Shown here in pieces: positions 35,946 to 44,913 of a stretch of DNA of 64,000 nt. The notes below the pieces were generated by a model. That model was not told the DNA's origin, searched no databases, and worked only from the letters and a program-made list of their open reading frames with translations. A program made the position numbers and the translations under genes. Position 1 is the first letter of the stretch. The number at the start of each line of letters is the position of its first letter. The DNA comes from Hydrocarboniclastica marina (GTDB lineage: Bacteria; Pseudomonadota; Gammaproteobacteria; Pseudomonadales; Oleiphilaceae): contig NZ_CP031093.1 in assembly GCF_004851605.1 (NCBI RefSeq), forward strand, positions 3,906,692-3,970,691, written 5' to 3'.

Positions 35946-36005
35946 GTTACTGCTTTGTTTACTGCTTCGTTTACTGCTTTGTTTACTGCTTTGTTTACTG
36001 CTTAG
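35946..36005. repeat. Five 12-bp tandem units between norZ and its terminator
   Basis: The unit TTTACTGCTTTG is repeated five times (units end at 35957, 35969, 35981, 35993 and 36005), with changes only in the first, second and last copies. It lies in the 3' untranslated part of the norZ transcript. Copy number may vary between strains. Confidence 0.9.
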
Positions 36006-36043
36006 CTTATTACTTGCTGAGGTTGCCCCCCAGCTTTTCAGCG

Positions 36044-38338
36044 TTACGCTACTTTGGTTGCAACCTGAGCGGGTTCGTCCTGCTCATTGGCTGAGAGACC
36101 GCCGTCGCGTGAGAACACGCCCTTGCAGATCTGCCAGGCTACGGCCAGGGCGCCGACGATGAAGACTACGTCGCCGAAGGTGCGCACCCAGCGCAGGGTC
36201 TGCAGGATGTCGCTCTGCATGAAGGCTTCGCTACGGGCGTACCACAGACCTTCACTGGCGCTGGCAAAGAACTGGATGAAACCGACCGGCAGGAGACTGG
36301 TGAACAGCATCAGTACCAGACCCGCGTTGAGCCACCAGAACGCCACTTTCATCAGCTTCTCATCAAACACCAGCTTGGGCTTGATGTAGCGCAGGATCAG
36401 CAGGCAGAAGCCCAGTGCCAGGAAGCCATACACCCCGAACAAAGCTGCGTGCGCGTGGGTCGGCGTGGTGTTCAGGCCCTGGATGTAGTACAGCGCGATG
36501 GGCGGGTTGATCATGAAGCCCAGTACGCCCGCACCCAGCATGTTCCAGAAGGCAACCGCGACGAAGAACATCAGCGGCCAGCGGATGTTTTCCATCCAGG
36601 ACGCACGGTTTTTCAGGCTCCAGTTTTCCCAGGCTTCGTAGCCCAGTACTACCAGCGGTACTACTTCCAGTGCGCTGAAGGCTGCGCCAACGGCCATGAC
36701 CGGAGTGGTGGTGCCTGAGAAGTACAGGTGGTGGAACGTCCCCGGTACACCGCCGAGCATGAACAGCGAGGCTGACGCCAGGCTGGCAGAGGTCGCGATA
36801 GTCCGTGAGACCAGGCCCATACTGCAGAAGATGAACGCCAGTGCAGTGGTGGCAAAGACTTCGAAGAACCCTTCTACCCACAGATGCACGATCCACCAGC
36901 GCCAGTATTCCATTACAGAGATGTGGGTACGCTCGCCGTAGAAGAAGCCGGCACCGTAGAACAGGCCGATGGCGATAACCGAAGCCGTCAGCAGAGCCAG
37001 TAGATGGCGATCACCGGGCTGACGCAGGGCGGGCACCATGCCACGCAGCATCAGGACCAGCCAGAAGACGATGCCAACAAACTTGCCGATCTGCCAGAGG
37101 CGACCCAGGTCAACGAACTCGTATCCCTGATGGCCGAGCCAGAAGCTCAGGTGCTCAGGCATGACCTGCGCAATAGCCAGGTAGTTGCCGATAAAGGAAC
37201 CCACACAGACCACAACCAGCGCCCAGAACAGGATATCTACGCCCAGCTTCTGGTACTTGGGGTCTTTGCCGCCGTTGATGATCGGCGCCAGGAACAGGCC
37301 AGCGGCGAGGAAGCCGGTCGCGATCCAGAACATGGCTGCCTGAATGTGCCAGGTGCGTGCCAGTGAGTATGGGATCCACTGGGACAGCTCGAAGCCATAG
37401 AAGCCCTGGCCTTCAACCGTGTAGTGCGCGGTCAGACCGCCGATCATGACCTGGAAAACGAACAGGCCGACGACCAGTACCAGGTATTTGCCGAGTGAAC
37501 GCTGTGACGGTGTCAGGGCGACGGTTGAGATCGGGTCTTTGGCCGGTGCGGCAGGGTCGGACTCATCGTGCTTGCGCAGGAAGCTCCAGGCCCAGACCAG
37601 CCCGCCAACACCGGCGATCAGCAGGATCACGCTGATGATTGACCACATGATGTTTTCAGCGGTGGGCACGTTGTCAATCAACGGCTCATGCGGCCAGTTA
37701 TTGGTATAGGTAGCGGATTTACCCGGTCTTTCGGTGGAAGCCGCCCACGCAGTCCAGAAGAAGAACTGGGTCAGTTTCTCGCGACGCTCGGCGCTTGGCA
37801 GGGTGTTTTCCTTCATCGCGTAGTTTTCGCGAGTCGGTTGCAGCTCCAGATCATTACCGAACAGCCGGGCGTAGTATTCTGCGGTCTGCGCCATAGCCTC
37901 TGCGCGCATAGCGGAAACGGTCAGGGTTCCGGTCGCAGCGTCGTAAGTATTGGTGCGGTAGGCTTCTTTCAGCTCGTATTCGACCGCGTTCTGTTGCCGG
38001 CCGTTGAGCTCGGCGAAGGGCAGGCCGTATGTCTCCATTGAGGCCAGTTCCATCCAGGTGACCAGTTCCCGGTGCAGCCAATCGGCCGTCCAGTCCGGTG
38101 CCTGGTAGGCGCCGTGGCCCCAGATGGAACCCAGTTGCATCCCGCCTACCGATTGCCAGGCTGTCTGCCCGTCGAGAATAGTCTCTTCGGTCATGAGCTG
38201 GCGCCCGTCTTCAGTCACCACGTAATCAGGGATAGGTGGCGCTTCCCGGTAGACTTCGAATCCGAAGTACCCCAGGAGCGTAAAGGTAATACCGAGAATG
38301 GCAATGAGTATCAGCCAGAGACGGCGGTAGTTAGCCAT
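36044..38338 (-). CDS. norZ: Quinol-dependent nitric oxide reductase
   Basis: Single-subunit membrane enzyme of 764 aa that reduces 2 NO to N2O with electrons from quinol. The N-terminal extension (first TM near residue 8-28 plus a roughly 200-residue periplasmic domain) corresponds to the fused NorC-like part of qNOR. The catalytic NorB part has the heme and non-heme iron ligands: His in [25 protein letters not shown] and [10 protein letters not shown], and a late heme His in [13 protein letters not shown]. Start 38338 follows AAGGAG. It overlaps the ytfE-like gene by 8 nt. Confidence 0.93.
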   Translation of the reverse strand: MANYRRLWLILIAILGITFTLLGYFGFEVYREAPPIPDYVVTEDGRQLMTEETILDGQTAWQSVGGMQLGSIWGHGAYQAPDWTADWLHRELVTWMELASMETYGLPFAELNGRQQNAVEYELKEAYRTNTYDAATGTLTVSAMRAEAMAQTAEYYARLFGNDLELQPTRENYAMKENTLPSAERREKLTQFFFWTAWAASTERPGKSATYTNNWPHEPLIDNVPTAENIMWSIISVILLIAGVGGLVWAWSFLRKHDESDPAAPAKDPISTVALTPSQRSLGKYLVLVVGLFVFQVMIGGLTAHYTVEGQGFYGFELSQWIPYSLARTWHIQAAMFWIATGFLAAGLFLAPIINGGKDPKYQKLGVDILFWALVVVCVGSFIGNYLAIAQVMPEHLSFWLGHQGYEFVDLGRLWQIGKFVGIVFWLVLMLRGMVPALRQPGDRHLLALLTASVIAIGLFYGAGFFYGERTHISVMEYWRWWIVHLWVEGFFEVFATTALAFIFCSMGLVSRTIATSASLASASLFMLGGVPGTFHHLYFSGTTTPVMAVGAAFSALEVVPLVVLGYEAWENWSLKNRASWMENIRWPLMFFVAVAFWNMLGAGVLGFMINPPIALYYIQGLNTTPTHAHAALFGVYGFLALGFCLLILRYIKPKLVFDEKLMKVAFWWLNAGLVLMLFTSLLPVGFIQFFASASEGLWYARSEAFMQSDILQTLRWVRTFGDVVFIVGALAVAWQICKGVFSRDGGLSANEQDEPAQVATKVA

Positions 38339-38876
38339 GGTGTGCTTCTCCTTGGGAACCTTCGACACGGGCGAATAGCACCCCGTTCTCCAGCTCAATG
38401 TGGTCAAACAGATCAGTCTTCAGTTCGCCGAGCCCCTGGTATAACGCTGTCCAGGTTCTGCAGGCCCCTTCAGGCAGGGTCAGGTTGCGGGTCAGTCGGT
38501 CAATCTCCGCCAGGGCGGCGGTCTGGCGGTCGTGCTCACCGCGCATCACCTCTACCGGGTGGTAGGCCATGCCGATGACGCCCCGCACAATCATGGGAAA
38601 GAGGATGGTTTCCTCTTTGTGCATGTGGGCTTCAAGGTCTTCCTGAATAGATTCGAGCACCGCGGAAAGGCCAGCCGGCGCATGGGGGTTATTGCCGTGT
38701 ACGCGCTCCACTCGCTGAGCGAGACGCACCAGTTCGGGCAGCTGCTCACGGTGGCTGTCGTGGTAACGCGAGAGGATGTGTTCCACCAAAGCTTCGAACG
38801 TGCTTGTGCGCCAGCGATCCAGGTCGAGTTCCGCTGACGGGGCGGGCTGTTTGTCAGGTTTTTTCAAGGGTGTCAT
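38331..38876 (-). CDS. YtfE/Ric-type hemerythrin protein lacking the N-terminal domain
   Basis: Di-iron protein of 181 aa related to YtfE, which repairs Fe-S clusters after NO damage. The hemerythrin-like His/Glu ligands are in ILSRYHDSHREQLPEL, LEAHMHKEETILFPM, MRGEHDRQ and LFDHIELENGVLF. E. coli YtfE is about 220 aa. Here the N-terminal ScdA_N domain with its Cys pair is missing and replaced by a short Pro/Lys-rich leader. It is first in an operon with norZ. A GGAGAGAC ribosome site precedes the ATG. Confidence 0.88.
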   Translation of the reverse strand: MTPLKKPDKQPAPSAELDLDRWRTSTFEALVEHILSRYHDSHREQLPELVRLAQRVERVHGNNPHAPAGLSAVLESIQEDLEAHMHKEETILFPMIVRGVIGMAYHPVEVMRGEHDRQTAALAEIDRLTRNLTLPEGACRTWTALYQGLGELKTDLFDHIELENGVLFARVEGSQGEAHHG

Positions 38877-38933
38877 GCCGTGTCTCTCCTTCCAGCAGCG
38901 CGGCTTGAGGTTTCTGTAGCTCCGCTTTTTATT

Positions 38934-38956
38934 AACATATATTTTTCATACTTGTT
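38934..38956. promoter_or_regulatory. NsrR-like operator upstream of ytfE-norZ
   Basis: On the minus strand it starts AACAAGTATG and ends ATATATGTT, 23 bp in all, and shares AACAAGTAT with the nnrS site. It overlaps a possible promoter, TTGAAC with TTAATA 18 bp later. About 14 of 22 positions fit the recalled NsrR consensus. NO-relieved repression of ytfE-norZ is inferred. Confidence 0.55.
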
Positions 38957-39145
38957 CAACGTTTTTTAATCTTGTTCCTGCTGTAAAGGCGAACGGCCAG
39001 GAAAAAGCTGTTGCGGTTAGGCTTGTTTATTCTAAGAGGGAAGGCTGCCCTAGTCTTTACCCCCAGAGAGGTACACCTCGTGGAACCCGGCCCCAGCAGC
39101 GCGCGAAAGCGGCACTTGCGCCAGGACCTCGGCTGGGCTAACCTA

Positions 39146-39168
39146 AACATGCATTTTATTTATTGCTT
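39146..39168. promoter_or_regulatory. NsrR-like operator upstream of small membrane gene
   Basis: AACATGCATTT matches the left NsrR half-site at 10 of 11 positions. The right half (ATTTATTGCTT) is weak. It ends 14 bp before the ATG at 39183, where a bound repressor could block transcription or initiation. Confidence 0.5.
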
Positions 39169-39182
39169 ATGGGGAAGGGTCT

Positions 39183-39398
39183 ATGGAAAAGCTGCTGACT
39201 TGGTCCAACATCGCATTCTTCGGATTCATTGCCGGGCTGCTTGCCAGCCTCGTCATGGCCTATCCCTTGGCCGATTCGCTGAGTATGTCCGTCCAGGTGG
39301 CCGCTCATATAAGCACCATGCTTTTCGCGATCGGCATTAAGGTGTCCTACATTGCACGCCTGGCCTCGCTTAAAGCGCTGGGACGTCCCATAATCTAG
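39183..39398 (+). CDS. Small two-helix membrane protein, NO-locus associated
   Basis: 71 aa with two hydrophobic helices (NIAFFGFIAGLLASLVMAY and VAAHISTMLFAIGIKVSYIA) and a basic tail. The ribosome site GGGGAAGG precedes the ATG. It lies between ytfE-norZ and nsrR and directly behind an NsrR-like half-site, so a role in NO or low-oxygen respiration is likely but not shown. The family has no function I can name. One His and one Met lie in the second helix. Confidence 0.7.
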   Translation: MEKLLTWSNIAFFGFIAGLLASLVMAYPLADSLSMSVQVAAHISTMLFAIGIKVSYIARLASLKALGRPII

Positions 39399-39422
39399 TG
39401 CCCCGTGCGGCTAATTCGCGTA

Positions 39423-39457
39423 CCTTCCGAGCCCCGAAAAAGCCGAGGCTCGGAAGG
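39423..39457. terminator. Stem-loop between small membrane gene and nsrR
   Basis: A perfect 11-bp stem (CCTTCCGAGCC / GGCTCGGAAGG) with a 13-nt loop lies 24 bp after the 39398 stop. No T-run follows, so it may be an RNA-stabilising hairpin or a weak terminator. Confidence 0.5.
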
Positions 39458-39579
39458 GCGAGCGGAAGGTAAGAGAATCAACCGCTCGAGCACCGGCCCC
39501 AGCGAACCATAATGTCGTTTTAAAAGTGTCGGTTTAGGCAGGCATAGCGCCTGCAAGCGCCTTTATCGTGGAGTTCTGC

Positions 39580-40017
39580 ATGCATATCACGCGGTACACA
39601 GACTATTCCCTGCGGGTGCTGATCTATCTGGCGGTACATGGGGAACGCCTGGCGACTATCCAGGAAATCGCTGACAGCTACGAGATCTCCAAGAACCACC
39701 TGATGAAGGTTGTGCACCAACTCAATCTGAAGGGTTACATCGAGAGTGTCCGGGGCAAGAATGGCGGGCTTCGGCTGCATCGCCGGCCCGAAGATATAAC
39801 CATCGGCGTGCTGATACGGGAGACCGAGCCAGATCTGGCGCTAGTCGAGTGCTTCTCGTCCCATAACCGGTGCAAGATCACGCCGGTGTGTGACCTCAAG
39901 AACATCTTCTCCGAGGCGCTCCAGGCCTTCATGGATACGCTCGACAGTTACACCCTTGCCGACATGCTGCCTGACCGGCACAAACCACAACTGCTGCGCC
40001 TTTTACAGATCGCCTGA
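39580..40017 (+). CDS. nsrR: Nitric-oxide-sensing repressor NsrR
   Basis: Rrf2-family Fe-S transcription repressor of 145 aa. The N-terminus MHITRYTDYSLRVLIYLA matches NsrR, followed by a winged helix (IQEIADSYEISKNHLMKVVHQL) and GGLRLHRRPEDI. The three cluster Cys are in ECFSSHNRCKITPVCDLK near residues 87-100, with the NsrR-type spacing rather than that of IscR. NO destroys the cluster and relieves repression (family knowledge). Likely targets are nnrS, ytfE-norZ and the small membrane gene. Confidence 0.93.
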   Translation: MHITRYTDYSLRVLIYLAVHGERLATIQEIADSYEISKNHLMKVVHQLNLKGYIESVRGKNGGLRLHRRPEDITIGVLIRETEPDLALVECFSSHNRCKITPVCDLKNIFSEALQAFMDTLDSYTLADMLPDRHKPQLLRLLQIA

Positions 40018-40023
40018 CGGGGC

Positions 40024-40599
40024 TCAGGGGTGTTCGCGCAGCAGCTGTGCCAGGTAGCGGGCGGCGGCGACGAACACCGGCTCTTCAAAATACGCCTCGG
40101 GTGGGAAACCGCCCGGCGGGTAGGCGGTTGCGCCGGTAAAGAACTTGCCGCCAGCCCGGACCAGACCATAATCCAGCATGAGGTTGTCGGCTAAGCCGAA
40201 TGCCTCAATGTCTGCACCATTCGCGCAGACCGTCGAGTGCCGCGAAACCCGCTCGTTATAGGGCGTCGCGCAGACCGAAAACCCTACTGTCGGCTTATCC
40301 CGCCCGATCATATACCCCAGTTCGTAGATTGTGCCGGCGTCTGCGCTGGGTCCCCGGAACGGTGTGAGGTTAGCGATCAGGCCATCGGCCTTGTCCATGA
40401 GTTCGCGGTTGGCGTCGTAGATCAACTGGGCAGGCTCACGCGCGCCGGCCAGGTCGAGCGCGTTGTCGAACGGCGATACGCCCTCAAGCCCGACATCTCC
40501 GAGTATGCGTTTTTTACGCTCATCAAGGGATGCGCGAACCGACTCGGGAAAGAACACTTCGGGGCCGGCGAGATAGACGCGGGGCAGGCGTTTCGTCAT
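40024..40599 (-). CDS. Nucleoside 2-deoxyribosyltransferase family protein
   Basis: 191 aa. The fold motifs are VYLAGPEVFFPES at the N-terminus, DGLIANLTPFRGPSADAGT near residue 92 and the catalytic-Glu region TIYELGYMIG. Members exchange bases on deoxyribonucleosides or hydrolyse modified nucleotides; which one applies is unclear. It converges on nsrR with a 6-bp gap and diverges from the patatin gene. Confidence 0.82.
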   Translation of the reverse strand: MTKRLPRVYLAGPEVFFPESVRASLDERKKRILGDVGLEGVSPFDNALDLAGAREPAQLIYDANRELMDKADGLIANLTPFRGPSADAGTIYELGYMIGRDKPTVGFSVCATPYNERVSRHSTVCANGADIEAFGLADNLMLDYGLVRAGGKFFTGATAYPPGGFPPEAYFEEPVFVAAARYLAQLLREHP

Positions 40600-40702
40600 G
40601 GCTACTATGCTCCAGTATTCTGTCCTTTATACAATTACGACCTTTGATTGACGGGCTCAATCCACTCCCATTGGCGCGCCTATCTACGTTATCCTCAACC
40701 CC

Positions 40703-42178
40703 ATGAGAATCAAAGCCAGGCACCAGAAAGAACTGCGCGCTCAGCTTGAGAACGCTGAGACCTACTCGCAATGGTATACCGCTGCGGAACAACTCGATGA
40801 AGCCGAGGGGCTGCTCGACTGGCGGACTGAAGCGGGCACCGACCTGCTCCATGAGAGCCTCCTGCGCGAACACATCAACAACATGCATCGCCAGCGCATG
40901 CGCGGCGATACCCGGGCCCTGGCCCGGGTGCTGCAGGAAAGCCTCTACCGCCACCTCGGCGAACTATCCAATCCCGAGCTTTACAGCGTCGCCCGCACCG
41001 GCACCAAATACCTGGTGACGGAGTTCCTGGACGAGGTCGAGCAGTCGATGCGCTTCGTCTGCGACCATGACCTGCCTGGTGTTTCCCTCGAGGAAAAACT
41101 CAACCTCTTCCGTAACGCCGAGCAGGTATACGGCCGCCCTGCCCTGATGCTCAGCGGTGGTGCCGCTTTCGGTATCTACCACCTGGGCGTGACGCGGGCG
41201 CTCTGGCAGGCGGACCTGCTGCCCCGGGTTATCGCCGGCTCCAGCATGGGTGCCATCGTCGCGGGCGGCATTTGCAGTCGCAATGAGGCAGAGCTCAAGG
41301 AATTCTTCACCAACCCCGCCAGCATTCATCTCGACGCCTTCGAATGGCTGGGCCTGGGCGAAGCCCTGGCAAGGCGCCATGTCATGGACCCGGAGCAGTT
41401 GCACGAGCATATCCGCGCCAACATTGGCAGCCTGAGCTTTCGCGAAGCCTTCCAGCACAGCGGCCGCATGCTCAACATATCGGTTTCGCCGACACGGACC
41501 CGCCAGAAGCCGCGGCTGCTTAACGAGCTGGCCTCGCCGGAGGTGCTCATAGACTACGCCGTGCTGGCCTCCTGCGCGGTCCCGGCCATTTATCCGTCAG
41601 TTACGCTCCAGGCCCGGGACCGCGAAGCCGGCGCCGGTGCCCAGGTGCCCTATATGCCCACAGAACGCTGGCTGGACGGCAGTGTCCATGGGGACCTGCC
41701 ACTCATGCGCATGGCGCGTCTGCACAACGTCAACAAAACCATTGTCAGCCAGGCCAACCCCCACGTGGTCCCCTTTATCAGCCACCCGCACCAGCGGGGT
41801 GTCAGGGCATCGGTTAAACAGGCGGCGGTCTCTTTCATGCGCGGCCATCTCGCCACCACGCTCAAGCTCACCCCCCGGGATGGGGTCGGCAAATACATGC
41901 GGCCTTATCTGGAACAGGCCCATGCCATGGCGAGCCAGACCTACCTCGGCGATATCAATATTCATTTCCCGGTGCGGCCGGCACTCTACCCCAGGGTCCT
42001 CTCGAATCCGGACCGGGCCGACCTCGCAATGTTTATCCGTCTGGGCGAGCAGGCGACCTGGCCACGCCTGGCGATGATCCGCGACCAGACCCGGATTAAC
42101 CGTGTATTCAACGAATCCATCGCCAAGCTGAAGAAGCTGGCCGGGGGCGAACGCGTGCGAGGCAAGGCGCGGGCCTGA
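40703..42178 (+). CDS. Patatin-like phospholipase with DUF3336 N-terminus
   Basis: Lipid acyl hydrolase of 491 aa. The N-terminal about 140 residues (LENAETYSQWYTAAEQLDE) are the helical DUF3336-type region found in yeast TGL lipases and their bacterial relatives. The patatin core has the oxyanion loop LMLSGGAAFGIYHLGV near 150, the nucleophile GSSMGAIVAG near 176 and the DG dyad Asp in RWLDGSVHGDLPL. Substrate may be triacylglycerol or phospholipid. No signal peptide was seen. Confidence 0.87.
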   Translation: MRIKARHQKELRAQLENAETYSQWYTAAEQLDEAEGLLDWRTEAGTDLLHESLLREHINNMHRQRMRGDTRALARVLQESLYRHLGELSNPELYSVARTGTKYLVTEFLDEVEQSMRFVCDHDLPGVSLEEKLNLFRNAEQVYGRPALMLSGGAAFGIYHLGVTRALWQADLLPRVIAGSSMGAIVAGGICSRNEAELKEFFTNPASIHLDAFEWLGLGEALARRHVMDPEQLHEHIRANIGSLSFREAFQHSGRMLNISVSPTRTRQKPRLLNELASPEVLIDYAVLASCAVPAIYPSVTLQARDREAGAGAQVPYMPTERWLDGSVHGDLPLMRMARLHNVNKTIVSQANPHVVPFISHPHQRGVRASVKQAAVSFMRGHLATTLKLTPRDGVGKYMRPYLEQAHAMASQTYLGDINIHFPVRPALYPRVLSNPDRADLAMFIRLGEQATWPRLAMIRDQTRINRVFNESIAKLKKLAGGERVRGKARA

Positions 42179-42248
42179 GCGTTGACACCTGACCTCGCGG
42201 CGCAGCGAAGCAAAGCACAGCACAGCATGAGGAAAGGAGGACTGAACT

Positions 42249-42929
42249 ATGGCAACCCAGGGAACAATGGCTCAACGGACCATGAGCGACGGCACCCGTA
42301 TCGGGGTCTATCACGTCCAGCCCAAAGGCGAACGCCGCGGCGGACTGGTACTGATCCAGGAGATTTTCGGCGTCACCGAACACATCCGGGAACAGTGCGA
42401 CAGCCTTGCCGATGAGGGCTACGAAGTGCTGGCGCCTGCCCTGTTCGACCGGGAAGCGCCAGGCCTTGAGGCCAGCTACAGCGACGAGGACATCAAAAGG
42501 TCGAAAAAGCTGGCCATGGAGGAGCACCCGTTTGATCAGTCCATTGCGGACGCCCAGACCTGTATCGATGAACTGAAGCAGAAAGGCCCGGTGTTCATTA
42601 CCGGCTACTGCTACGGCGGCTCAGTCACCTGGGCCGCAGCCTGTCGTTGTGATGGCCTGTCTGCGGCTTCGTCCTACTACGGCTCCCTGATCCCCAAGCT
42701 GGTCGACGAAGCACCCCGCTGCCCGATCATCCTCCACTTCGGCAAACAGGACCCGACCATACCCCTGGAAGGGGTTGAGAAGGTCCAGGGGCGCCATCCT
42801 GATGTGCCCGTCTATCTCTACGATGCCGGCCATGGGTTCAGCTCCGACCGCCGGGCCAACTACCACCGGGAAAGCTCGGAACTCGCACGCAAGCGGACAC
42901 TGGAGTTTTTCCGGGAGCACGGCGGCTGA
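42249..42929 (+). CDS. Dienelactone hydrolase family protein
   Basis: Alpha/beta hydrolase of 226 aa. The nucleophile is Cys in GYCYGGSVTW near residue 119, as in dienelactone hydrolases, and the catalytic His is in DAGHGFSSD; an acidic residue is probably in FGKQDPTIP. The N-terminal VLIQEIFGV matches the family. AGGAAAGGAGG lies just upstream. It has no aromatic-degradation neighbours, so the true substrate is unknown. Confidence 0.88.
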   Translation: MATQGTMAQRTMSDGTRIGVYHVQPKGERRGGLVLIQEIFGVTEHIREQCDSLADEGYEVLAPALFDREAPGLEASYSDEDIKRSKKLAMEEHPFDQSIADAQTCIDELKQKGPVFITGYCYGGSVTWAAACRCDGLSAASSYYGSLIPKLVDEAPRCPIILHFGKQDPTIPLEGVEKVQGRHPDVPVYLYDAGHGFSSDRRANYHRESSELARKRTLEFFREHGG

Positions 42930-43110
42930 AGCGGCTTGGAACAACGCGAGTGGCATCGCCACGGGCTCTCCGATTATTCATGGAGCAATGCTTGTTTCCC
43001 GTGCGTTTGTGTTCCTATGATGGTCGCAAGCACACTTGCCTATATCCGCCACCCAGGTGCGCGCGCGACCGCAACAGCAAGGCGCATCTGCCCCAGCAAA
43101 GGAACTGCTT

Positions 43111-43341
43111 ATGAAAGAGCTCAAAGCCAGACTGATTACGCCGCTTCTGATCGCCAGCCTCTCGCTATCCGGGGCCCTGCTCGCCGGATGCGGTGACGAA
43201 CAGGCCGGCGGTGACGAGGGGTTTGATGCAGACGAGGTACCGGCGGCGCCCCGCGGCGACCCCAGCAGCGCCAGCCCGGCAGACTCTGAGGAGGAGGAGC
43301 CCGACTCGCCTTCGTTACTGGACGAGACCCAAGGTCAGTAA
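43111..43341 (+). CDS. Small acidic lipoprotein
   Basis: 76 aa. Lipoprotein signal with lipobox LLAGCGD, followed by about 50 residues that are almost only Asp, Glu, Gly, Pro and Ser, so disordered and strongly acidic. Start 43111 has AAAGGAAC at a suitable distance. It is convergent with the cytochrome gene. No function is known. Confidence 0.65.
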   Translation: MKELKARLITPLLIASLSLSGALLAGCGDEQAGGDEGFDADEVPAAPRGDPSSASPADSEEEEPDSPSLLDETQGQ

Positions 43342-43357
43342 AAAAGCACGTCTTGCT

Positions 43358-43807
43358 TCAAGGCCAGGGGTAGTCCGGTACGGATTTCCCCGCCTTCCGC
43401 ATCTCAACAACAACCTCACGGCGCAAGGCAACCACGTCTTTGACCGGTTTGGCGCGCAAGACGTTGACTTCATCAGGCGTGAAGGCCTGAACGGCGGCGT
43501 CGGGCTCCCCCCAACGCCTGGCGACATAGTTCACCACCCCTGAAATCTCCGCATCACTCAGGCTAGCAGAGCCAATCCCCGGCACATGCATCAGGTAGAG
43601 GCGCCCCTTCTCGGTCGCCAGGAACCCATCAATGAACCCGGGGAACGGGGGAATACCGCCGTCAGGCACGCCCATTCCGTTCTGGCCGTGACAGCCGGCA
43701 CAGCGCAACTGGTAGTTGACCGCAGGCGACAGCTGCTCGCCCGCCTGCAGGGAGCCAACAGTGCCGCACGCAAGGATCACTGCCAGAGCAATAGGCGGGG
43801 TATTCAT
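43358..43807 (-). CDS. Periplasmic monoheme cytochrome c
   Basis: 149 aa. A signal peptide (about 22 residues) is followed by the heme attachment site CAGCH and NGMGVPDGG. A possible axial Met lies in LMHVPGIGSASLS. It is the last gene of the amine dehydrogenase cluster, 52 bp after the second cytochrome, and probably carries electrons from the dehydrogenase toward the respiratory chain. Confidence 0.85.
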   Translation of the reverse strand: MNTPPIALAVILACGTVGSLQAGEQLSPAVNYQLRCAGCHGQNGMGVPDGGIPPFPGFIDGFLATEKGRLYLMHVPGIGSASLSDAEISGVVNYVARRWGEPDAAVQAFTPDEVNVLRAKPVKDVVALRREVVVEMRKAGKSVPDYPWP

Positions 43808-43859
43808 GGCTTACCTCGTCTGGTCCGTTTCATGGTCTTGCACTGGAAATGCTTACCGC

Positions 43860-44330
43860 TCACAGCGCGGTCGGGCGTAGCGCGCGCAGTTGCCGGTGCG
43901 AGCGCGCTACCGACAGGGTCTTCTCCACCTCGCCTGGTGATACTGCCCGGTCAACACCGCTGAGTTTCAGCACGTATTCGGTGAGGGACGCTATTTCATC
44001 AATAGTCAGTTGGCTCTGCGGTGGCATCACCAGGCCGCTGTATACCTGCCCCTGCGACTGGAGCCGGCCGCTCAGGCCGTGCCTGACAACGCCCGCGAGA
44101 TAACCTGCCGCGTCTTGACCCAGGCCCTGCCACAACGCCGGATAAGCCAGCGGTGGCGCCAGCCCCGGCGTGCCCTGGGCCTCTGTCCCGTGGCACGCCG
44201 CGCAGTGTTCCCCGAACAGTGCTTCGCTTGCGTGGGCAGTCTTGCCCAGCCCCAGCAGCGGGATGCTCGCCAGCAATAAAGCCGGCAGCAGGCGGCCGAG
44301 GCCCCTAGGCCTTTTCAGCCCGTCACGCAT
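43860..44330 (-). CDS. Periplasmic monoheme cytochrome c
   Basis: About 156 aa. A signal peptide ending near KTAHASEA is followed by the heme site CAACH and the axial Met in SGLVMPPQSQLT. Start 44330 overlaps the small-subunit gene by 8 nt; the frame further upstream is only antisense-like read-through. As amicyanin is not encoded here, it is a candidate electron acceptor for the amine dehydrogenase. Confidence 0.85.
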   Translation of the reverse strand: MRDGLKRPRGLGRLLPALLLASIPLLGLGKTAHASEALFGEHCAACHGTEAQGTPGLAPPLAYPALWQGLGQDAAGYLAGVVRHGLSGRLQSQGQVYSGLVMPPQSQLTIDEIASLTEYVLKLSGVDRAVSPGEVEKTLSVARSHRQLRALRPTAL

Positions 44331-44868
44331 CGGCCATACCGACCACAACCGAGACCGTGCAGTGGTAGCCCTTGTTGGTGTTGGCCATGCACCAGTTAAT
44401 GTCGTTATGCAGGCCCATGCGGTAACCGGGACGTTCGCGCTCGCTGCGGAAACAGAAAGTGGCGCTGGCCACCTGGGCCCGGCCGCAGCAATCGTTGTAC
44501 GACACCAGGTAGTCCTTGCCGTCATTGGGATTACGACAGGTGCCCACCCAGGCAACCTTGGACGCCTCTGAGCCCGGCGGGCAGGATGTCAGCGTGCCGC
44601 CCGAGGTGCTGCAGAGGTTGCCGTCCAGCGCGCAGTGGCGCCAGTACTCGCAGCTGTTCTCGTCGTCGCTGTCACCCGCGGTGGCGGCCAGGGCCAGCCC
44701 GCCCAGTGAGCGGTCGAACGGAAGCAATGGCAGAGCCATGGTCCCGACCATGGCCATACCCGCCTTGGCCAGGAACGACCGGCGTCCATGGCGCTGCGCC
44801 GTCTGGCGCACACCGGCTTCAGCAGTTTTATCAATAGCATTGAAAAGACGGTCAAATAACTTGGACAT
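44323..44868 (-). CDS. TTQ amine dehydrogenase small (beta) subunit
   Basis: Periplasmic catalytic subunit (MauA/AauA family), 181 aa. A Tat signal (GRRSFLAKAG) is followed by the disulfide-rich core CEYWRHCALDGNLCSTSGG. The two Trp that become tryptophan tryptophylquinone are in KVAWVGTC and NDINWCMAN. Many Cys (NDCCGRA, YHCTVS) match the disulfides of the family. It oxidises primary amines to aldehydes and ammonia. Aromatic versus methylamine preference cannot be decided, so no symbol is given. Confidence 0.92.
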   Translation of the reverse strand: MSKLFDRLFNAIDKTAEAGVRQTAQRHGRRSFLAKAGMAMVGTMALPLLPFDRSLGGLALAATAGDSDDENSCEYWRHCALDGNLCSTSGGTLTSCPPGSEASKVAWVGTCRNPNDGKDYLVSYNDCCGRAQVASATFCFRSERERPGYRMGLHNDINWCMANTNKGYHCTVSVVVGMADA

Positions 44869-44913
44869 AAGGTCGACTCCACTCTGACAGTTGGTTTTGG
44901 CGCTCAGGGATAT

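Noticed and set aside
35946-36005. 12-bp repeat array as a CRISPR
   Set aside because: Units are directly adjacent with no unique spacers, and no cas genes are present.
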